Below, one piece after another: positions 59,567 to 64,000 of a stretch of 64,000 nucleotides of DNA. Origin of the DNA: JAIXWP01 sp964428835. GTDB lineage: Bacteria > Bacteroidota > Bacteroidia > Flavobacteriales_D > Sanyastnellaceae. How positions within the stretch are numbered: the stretch's first letter is position 1; every line of letters begins with the position of its first letter. The notes under the pieces were generated by a model. That model searched no databases, was not told where the DNA came from, and was given only the letters and a program-made list of their open reading frames with translations. The stretch covers positions 26,030-90,029 of the forward strand of contig CAYRZQ010000010.1 in NCBI GenBank assembly GCA_964428835.1. Direction: 5' to 3'. A program made the translations under genes and the position numbers.

Positions 59567-60925
59567 TTAAAGCGAGAGAATCGAATGACCGATGGTGAAA
59601 TAGATGATCAATCCAAAGATATCATTGAGTGTTGTCACGAATGGTCCTGTGGCCAATGCAGGATCGATTTTAAATCGATGTAAGGTCATAGGGATCCATG
59701 TTCCAAAGAAGCTCGCGAAAATGATTACACTGAATAATGCGATAGAGGCAGTGAGGCTGAGGTGGTATTCAAAATGGAAGAGCATGCTCACCCCAAAGAT
59801 GATGAGTGAACAAATTAGTCCATTGAATAATCCAACTCCCAACTCTTTCGCAAGTTTTTGCGCCAATGATTCGTCCAGTGCACTTTTATTGGCCAAGGCT
59901 TTCACCACAAGTGCGGCAGATTGTACTCCCACATTTCCTCCCATCGCTGCGATGAGCGGCATGAATACAGCCATTTGAGGATTTTCCGTAATGTCGAATA
60001 CACCGATGATGTTGGCGCTGATCATACCACCCATCATTCCAATCAATAGCCATGGCAGGCGTGCGCGTGTGAGCGTCATGATGCTGTCGCCCGATTCTAC
60101 GTCTTCGGAGATACCGCTCGCCATCTGGTAGTCCTTATCGGCTTCTTCTTGAATCACGTCTACGATATCATCGATGGTGATTCGGCCGAGCAATACGTCG
60201 CTTTCATTGACAACAGGCAATACAACCATGTCGTATTTTTTCATGATATTGGCTACCTCTTCGGCGCTGGCAGTGTCGAGTACTTTGCGCACTTTTATTT
60301 CGCGCACGAGTTCTTTAATCATCGTACGCATGCTGGAGCTCGCGAATATCATGGATTTTACGCTGAGTGTGCCGAGGAGCACATCCTTGTCGTCCACCAC
60401 ATAGATGGTGTAGATGTTGTCTATATATTCTGCCTGGCGTCGCATTTCGCGAATGGCTTGAGCGACTGTCCAGTTGAGATTCACTTTTACTAATTCTTTC
60501 CCCATGAGCGCGCCGGCGGTTCCTTCTTCATAGGTGAGAAGGTCGATGATATCGCTTGCTTGTTCCTCATCTTCTAGGAGCGCGATTACTTCTTCTTGCT
60601 TGTCTTCGGGGAGCTCAGAGATCACGTCTGCCGCGTCATCGGAGTCGATATTGTCTATTACGAAGTCGGCAATTTCTCGGCTGGTGAGGCTTGAAAGGAG
60701 TTTTTCACGAACGTCTTCATCCAGCTCGAGCATTACCTCGGCTGCGCGTTCTTCTTCTAAAAGTCTGTAAACATAGGCCGCCTCTTCCCTTCGCAGTTCG
60801 TTGATGAGTTCAGCGATATCTGCGGGGTGTATATCTTTCGTTACTTCGAGGAGCGCGGTGTCTCTACCATCCGCAATCCACTCGCGAATCTCCGAAAGAA
60901 GCTCTTTGGTAAGATTCCATTGCAT
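59567..60925 (-). CDS. mgtE: Magnesium transporter MgtE
   Basis: A 452-residue MgtE. The N-terminal helical domain (to ~130) has repeated L-L-E-D/E-E motifs, two CBS domains follow (~135-260, with V-D-D-K-D-V-L-L-G and D-D-I-V-D-V-I-Q-E-E), then five membrane helices (~285-452) with P-W-L-L-I-G-M-M-G-G, A-A-M-G-G-N-V-G-V-Q-S-A and the C-terminal D-P-A-L-A-T-G-P-F-V-T-T-L-N-D. These are the pore signatures of the family. It is the first gene of a two-gene unit; TACCTTTG lies 40 nt upstream. Confidence 0.96.
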   Translation of the reverse strand: MQWNLTKELLSEIREWIADGRDTALLEVTKDIHPADIAELINELRREEAAYVYRLLEEERAAEVMLELDEDVREKLLSSLTSREIADFVIDNIDSDDAADVISELPEDKQEEVIALLEDEEQASDIIDLLTYEEGTAGALMGKELVKVNLNWTVAQAIREMRRQAEYIDNIYTIYVVDDKDVLLGTLSVKSMIFASSSMRTMIKELVREIKVRKVLDTASAEEVANIMKKYDMVVLPVVNESDVLLGRITIDDIVDVIQEEADKDYQMASGISEDVESGDSIMTLTRARLPWLLIGMMGGMISANIIGVFDITENPQMAVFMPLIAAMGGNVGVQSAALVVKALANKSALDESLAQKLAKELGVGLFNGLICSLIIFGVSMLFHFEYHLSLTASIALFSVIIFASFFGTWIPMTLHRFKIDPALATGPFVTTLNDIFGLIIYFTIGHSILSL

Positions 60926-60964
60926 AAGGGAACGGGACTACTCATGAATTTTAAATTATCGTAG

Positions 60965-60972
60965 CAAAGGTA
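60965..60972 (-). promoter_or_regulatory. -7 promoter element of mgtE
   Basis: TACCTTTG on the minus strand, 39-40 nt before the mgtE ATG. Confidence 0.5.
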
Positions 60973-61005
60973 AGGCAGAATTGCCTTTTGAGCGAACACA
61001 AAAAA

Positions 61006-61551
61006 TTATGTTTGTTCGCCCTTCTTAGCGCGGCGATTCTTGTAGATTTTAGCAAAAAAGGCAAGAAGAAATCCTGTGCCCACAAGACCTACCGAACCCC
61101 AAATCCAAGAAACGCTGTCTTTGAGTACCACGAGGAATACAATCGCAACGAGGAGTAAGGTTCCTACCTCATTCATCAAACGCAGATAGAACGAGCGATA
61201 CGCCGATGGATTTTCTCCTAATCTTTTGTACACGCGTTGTCCAAAGACTTGATAAATTAGAAGACAGAGGATGAAAAATAATTTCAAATGCATCCACGGT
61301 TCGGCCAGCATATCTGGATTCATCACAATGAGTGACGGGCCGAAAAAGAGCGTGAGGATGCACGAAGGCCAAGTGATGATATACCAGAGGCGACGTTCCA
61401 TCAATTGCAATTGAGCGAGCAAAATACTGCGGTCGGGTTCGGCCTTTGCAGCCACTTCTACGTGGTAAACAAACAGACGGAACATATAGAACAAGCCTGC
61501 AAACCAGGTTACGATAAAAATGATATGCAGTGCTTTAAAGATATCGTACAT
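61006..61551 (-). CDS. HemJ/CopD-like four-helix membrane protein
   Basis: A 181-residue membrane protein with four helices, matching the HemJ (UPF0093) protoporphyrinogen oxidase / CopD-like family: F-K-A-L-H-I-I-F-I-V-T-W-F-A-G-L-F-Y at the start, R-L-F-V-Y-H, R-L-W-Y-I-I-T-W-P, then W-M-H-L-K-L near 86-91. In the relatives I remember, the last segment continues into Y-H; here it is Y-Q (Gln 101). The first two His (9 and 30) are kept. The role in haem synthesis is therefore likely but not certain. The start overlaps the TPR gene stop by 1 nt. Confidence 0.8.
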   Translation of the reverse strand: MYDIFKALHIIFIVTWFAGLFYMFRLFVYHVEVAAKAEPDRSILLAQLQLMERRLWYIITWPSCILTLFFGPSLIVMNPDMLAEPWMHLKLFFILCLLIYQVFGQRVYKRLGENPSAYRSFYLRLMNEVGTLLLVAIVFLVVLKDSVSWIWGSVGLVGTGFLLAFFAKIYKNRRAKKGEQT

Positions 61552-62051
61552 CAGAGTAAGTTTTTCTTCTTTTTACAACGTTCTACAGAACCCAAGTACA
61601 CATCGATGTTGGCATCGACAAGGGTGAGGCGTGCGGCCATTTTGTAATGTTCGATTGCCTCGTCGTAGCGCCCCATCATTTCACAAGCGATGGCCATCTC
61701 GTTGTAGGCCTGAGGCTTGTCGATGCCTGGAACTTCGAGTGCCTTTTGCATCAATTCAAACTGTTCTTGGTGTTTTCCAAGGGTGGAAAATAGGAATGAA
61801 GTATTGAGATAGATGGGAGTGTATTCAGGGTCGAGGACGAGACATTTGCGATACATTTCTTCGGCCTTCTTATAGTCTTTGTATTGCGTCTCATAAATCC
61901 ACCCCAAATGATTATAAGCGCGGCCATAGTCGGGCGCTTCGACCAATATTACTTCGAGCGTCGAAAAGGCTTCGGTAATTCTTTTTTCTTTAATTAATTG
62001 ATCTGCTTCAAAAAACAAATCATCGAGTCGCTGTCGTTGCAAAAAATCCAT
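61551..62051 (-). CDS. TPR-repeat protein
   Basis: A 166-residue soluble protein with about three tetratricopeptide repeats: Y-G-R-A-Y-N-H-L-G-W-I-Y, A-E-E-M-Y-R-K-C-L-V-L-D-P-E-Y and P-Q-A-Y-N-E-M-A-I-A-C-E-M-M-G-R-Y-D-E-A. It is a protein-interaction module without other domains. ATG 62051 lies 4 nt after TATCTTCG; the open frame upstream of it only translates a hexamer repeat and is not coding. It is the first gene of a unit with the HemJ-like gene. Confidence 0.86.
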   Translation of the reverse strand: MDFLQRQRLDDLFFEADQLIKEKRITEAFSTLEVILVEAPDYGRAYNHLGWIYETQYKDYKKAEEMYRKCLVLDPEYTPIYLNTSFLFSTLGKHQEQFELMQKALEVPGIDKPQAYNEMAIACEMMGRYDEAIEHYKMAARLTLVDANIDVYLGSVERCKKKKNLL

Positions 62052-62055
62052 AGCG

Positions 62056-62063
62056 CGAAGATA
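62056..62063 (-). promoter_or_regulatory. -7-like promoter element of the TPR-hemJ unit
   Basis: TATCTTCG on the minus strand, 4 nt before the ATG. A hexamer array begins about 10 bp upstream of it. Confidence 0.55.
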
Positions 62064-62072
62064 GGGAACTGG

Positions 62073-62266
62073 AGCGAGAATGAGAATGAGAATGAGAATG
62101 AGAATGAGAATGAGAATGAGAATGAGAACGGGAACGGGAACGAGAACGGGAACGGGAACGAGAACGAGAACGGGAACGGGAACAAGAACGGGAACAAGAA
62201 CAAGAACGGGAACGAGAACGGGAACGAGAACGGGAACGAGAACGGGAACGAGAACGGGAACAAGGG
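62073..62266 (+). repeat. GAGAAT/GAGAAC/GGGAAC hexamer array
   Basis: About 32 uninterrupted 6-bp units (194 bp): first seven or so GAGAAT, then mixed GGGAAC, GAGAAC and AAGAAC. All six frames are open through it on at least one strand, producing spurious frames. The remaining 150 bp up to the LRR gene have a short TTTGGAG-type piece at ~62308-62352 and a promoter. Confidence 0.95.
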
Positions 62267-62372
62267 AACAGGGGAACAAGGGGGATTTTGGGAATAGGGG
62301 GATTTGGGAATTTGGAGTCCCGGTAGTTGTGGAGAGGAAATTGGAGATTGGAGGGATTAAGCAGACTTTTGT

Positions 62373-62380
62373 TATTTTTG
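62373..62380 (+). promoter_or_regulatory. -7 promoter element of the LRR gene
   Basis: TATTTTTG on the plus strand, 34 nt before ATG 62415. Confidence 0.5.
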
Positions 62381-62414
62381 GTTGATTGATAATAAACGAA
62401 ATCTTCGCGCTCTT

Positions 62415-63782
62415 ATGACTAAGCTATCATTCGATCTAGGTACTTTCATTACCATCCTGATGCTCCATTTTTTTACTTGTTGTTATTCCCAATACAACGA
62501 CTCCTACCTTGATAGCCTATATGATAAAGCATGGAATCAATATGATATTTTTCAAATGGCTTCAATTGAAGAAAGTGATCCGTATAAAAGACTTAAGAGT
62601 GGTTTTTACGATCAAAGGCAAATGAGGCTTAAGTATTTTTCGCATTATAAGATTGATCCAATCGAAATTAATAATTGTCATGAATTGACCTATTTAACTT
62701 TTAGTGAGATATCAGATCCAGCCATTCTACAAAAAATCAAGTTTGAGAATTTTCCTGAATTAAGGAAATTCGGGATTTTGGACAACCTGTTAACAAATGA
62801 AATTCTTTTAGAGCTTTGTAAGTGCAAAAAACTGAGATATCTAATCATTATTGGTAGTGCCGAGTCATTAGTAATTCCAAAGGAGATTATAAATCTAAGT
62901 AATTTACAAGCGCTTAGAATTTCTTCTGTGAAATTTAAAAGTGTTTCTTCTCAGTTTTCTAGTGTAGCGCCAAAAGAACTTGCCTATATGGGTTGTGATT
63001 TTAACGGAAATGAGGAGTATCTATTTTCTGGCGGTAAGGTTGAACTTTTGGAAATGTTTAGTTACATAAAGAAGTTACCTGAGTCAATGGCGCAAATGAC
63101 CTCGTTGAGTCGGTTATATATGATGGGCTCAGGAGTTGAAGACGTTGATGTTCTTGAAGAGTGTAAAAATTTGTTTATTATAAATTTATCAAGCTCAGCC
63201 CTTACAAAACTGCCTTCGCTTAAGTACACTAAACTTAGAGTTCTAGGTCTGATGGGTGTTCAGTTGAAAAATCTGCCGGAATTACCTAATTCGATAGCAA
63301 GTATTCAAATCGAAAACTCAAAAGTGCAGGATTTTAATCTTAAAATAGAAGATCCTGGTGAAGTTAAATTTATTATCATAAAGGAAACCCCTTTAGAATC
63401 AATTCCTGAGTCATGGAGGAGATTGAGGAATTTGAATTTTTTGCATTTGATGTATACAAACTTGAGAGAGCTACCGGATTGGATTTCTGAATTGCCGATA
63501 GAAACATTGGATCTTCACAAGCATAAACTTTTAGCACTACCAAAGGATTTTCATAAATTACCATTGAAACAATTTAACCTGGGATCTTTGACAAAAGTAA
63601 AGAATTGGCAAGAAGTTTTTATGCTCAAGAATCCTGTGAATTGGAGTTTTGGTATTTCAGGGGTTACAGAAGCTGAAAGGGAACTTTTAAAATCAAATCC
63701 TGAAATATATCCGTTTTATCAAAAAGCGCAAAGTCAATATGGAAACTATACGCCTATTATAATCACTCTTTTTACAAGATGA
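62415..63782 (+). CDS. Secreted leucine-rich-repeat protein
   Basis: A 455-residue protein with a signal peptide (hydrophobic core ~9-22, ending C-Y-S-Q) and a leucine-rich-repeat array over roughly residues 90-420. Repeats include L-R-Y-L-I-I-I-G, I-P-K-E-I-I-N-L-S-N-L-Q-A-L-R-I, L-R-N-L-N-F-L-H-L-M-Y-T-N-L-R-E-L-P-D-W and L-P-I-E-T-L-D-L-H. No sorting domain or catalytic part is seen. Possibly a surface or periplasmic binding protein. ATG 62415 gives the signal peptide; the in-frame TTG at 62382 is less likely. Its A/T-rich codon use and repeat-rich flanks suggest an accessory gene. Confidence 0.8.
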   Translation: MTKLSFDLGTFITILMLHFFTCCYSQYNDSYLDSLYDKAWNQYDIFQMASIEESDPYKRLKSGFYDQRQMRLKYFSHYKIDPIEINNCHELTYLTFSEISDPAILQKIKFENFPELRKFGILDNLLTNEILLELCKCKKLRYLIIIGSAESLVIPKEIINLSNLQALRISSVKFKSVSSQFSSVAPKELAYMGCDFNGNEEYLFSGGKVELLEMFSYIKKLPESMAQMTSLSRLYMMGSGVEDVDVLEECKNLFIINLSSSALTKLPSLKYTKLRVLGLMGVQLKNLPELPNSIASIQIENSKVQDFNLKIEDPGEVKFIIIKETPLESIPESWRRLRNLNFLHLMYTNLRELPDWISELPIETLDLHKHKLLALPKDFHKLPLKQFNLGSLTKVKNWQEVFMLKNPVNWSFGISGVTEAERELLKSNPEIYPFYQKAQSQYGNYTPIIITLFTR

Positions 63783-64000
63783 TTGGGATTGTTTTCGCTC
63801 CCCGCCAGCCCATGAATGGGCAGGCTATTGAAATTAATTCTGAATTCTGAATTCTGAATCTCTCGTTCTTGTTCCCGTTCTTGTTCTCGTTCTTATTTCC
63901 GTTTTCGCTCCCCGCCAGCCCATGAATAGGCAGACTGTTGAAATTAATTCTGAATTCCGAATCACTAGTGTCCGGTAAACTTTTTTAAACGTTACTTTTT
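63783..64000. repeat. Intergenic direct repeat and possible insertion-sequence end
   Basis: A ~60-bp unit beginning GTTTTCGCTCCCCGCCAGCC occurs at 63791 and again at 63901 (period 110 bp, a few differences). It contains the palindrome GCCCATGAATGGGC (GCCCATGAATAGGC in copy 2) and ends in TGAATTC heptamers; between the copies is a GTTCTT/GTTCTC tract. From ~63965, TAGTGTCCGGTAAACTTTTT resembles an insertion-sequence terminal repeat; the rest is outside the window. Confidence 0.6.

Noticed and set aside
61994..62385. Long open frames on both strands encoding V-P-V-L, E-N-E-N-G-N or M-R-M-R-T-G-T-G repeats
   Set aside because: They are direct translations of the hexamer array at 62073-62266. 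The promoter and the normal start of the TPR gene (62051) show that the array is upstream non-coding DNA.

Overview
The window is from a Bacteroidota genome, most likely a flavobacterial or related free-living lineage (family not determinable by eye). Reasons: TonB-dependent receptor with a carboxypeptidase-like N-terminal domain, three secreted proteins with type IX secretion (T9SS) C-terminal sorting domains, fused SecDF, fused E1 alpha/beta 2-oxoacid dehydrogenase, the RDD/SpoIIM/DUF4129/DUF4350/MoxR/DUF58 cluster, almost no Shine-Dalgarno sequences, and repeated promoter elements of the Bacteroidota type TAnnTTTG.

Layout. 1-2.7 kb: end of cdsA, then psd, cinA and rpmB (phospholipid synthesis, NMN deamidase, ribosomal L28). 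2.9-7.5 kb: secDF, a TatA-like gene, an AlkB-like dioxygenase and a convergent DUF922 protein whose zinc ligands look lost. 7.6-16.3 kb: psuG, fused branched-chain 2-oxoacid dehydrogenase E1, a TonB receptor plus T9SS-exported hydrolase pair, and a DUF1573 protein. 16.5-23.2 kb: a T9SS protein with thirteen 24-residue Cys repeats, then ppk1-ppx (polyphosphate). 23.3-29.1 kb: AraC regulator with a beta-lactamase-like serine hydrolase, tpx, valS. 29.2-37.5 kb: DUF58/MoxR/DUF4350/DUF4129/SpoIIM operon diverging from an RDD gene, and aroB; then tRNA-Phe. 38.0-44.7 kb: one giant 2261-residue T9SS surface protein of about 22 HYR-like modules with a very recent internal 924-bp duplication.

45-51 kb is the accessory part: an AT-rich island lying between tRNA-Ser(GGA) and tRNA-Arg(CCU), edged on both sides by the same families of short tandem repeats (CTAG-rich heptamers and GTTCTC-type hexamers). 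It holds three SMI1/KNR4 immunity paralogues, each followed by a member (mostly broken) of a small protein family starting with a H-x-N-Y-G-like motif, other unrecognised small proteins, a possible toxin-tip remnant and a frameshifted GNAT gene. No intact toxin is present. I read it as an orphan immunity array, of the kind that accumulates next to polymorphic toxin loci.

51.3-63.8 kb: TPR hybrid histidine kinase, ansA, tatD, a GT9 glycosyltransferase, an acyl-CoA thioesterase, an alpha/beta hydrolase, a D-2-hydroxyacid dehydrogenase, mgtE, a HemJ-like membrane protein, a TPR protein and a leucine-rich-repeat protein, with more short tandem repeats between them. The window ends in a duplicated intergenic repeat and what may be an insertion-sequence end.

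Two genome-style features recur. Many genes have the -7 element only 4-8 nt from the start codon, implying leaderless or nearly leaderless mRNAs. Intergenic gaps carry at least five families of 6-9-bp tandem repeats, in several cases directly against tRNA genes or gene ends. All functional calls come from reading motifs by eye; no database search was run.
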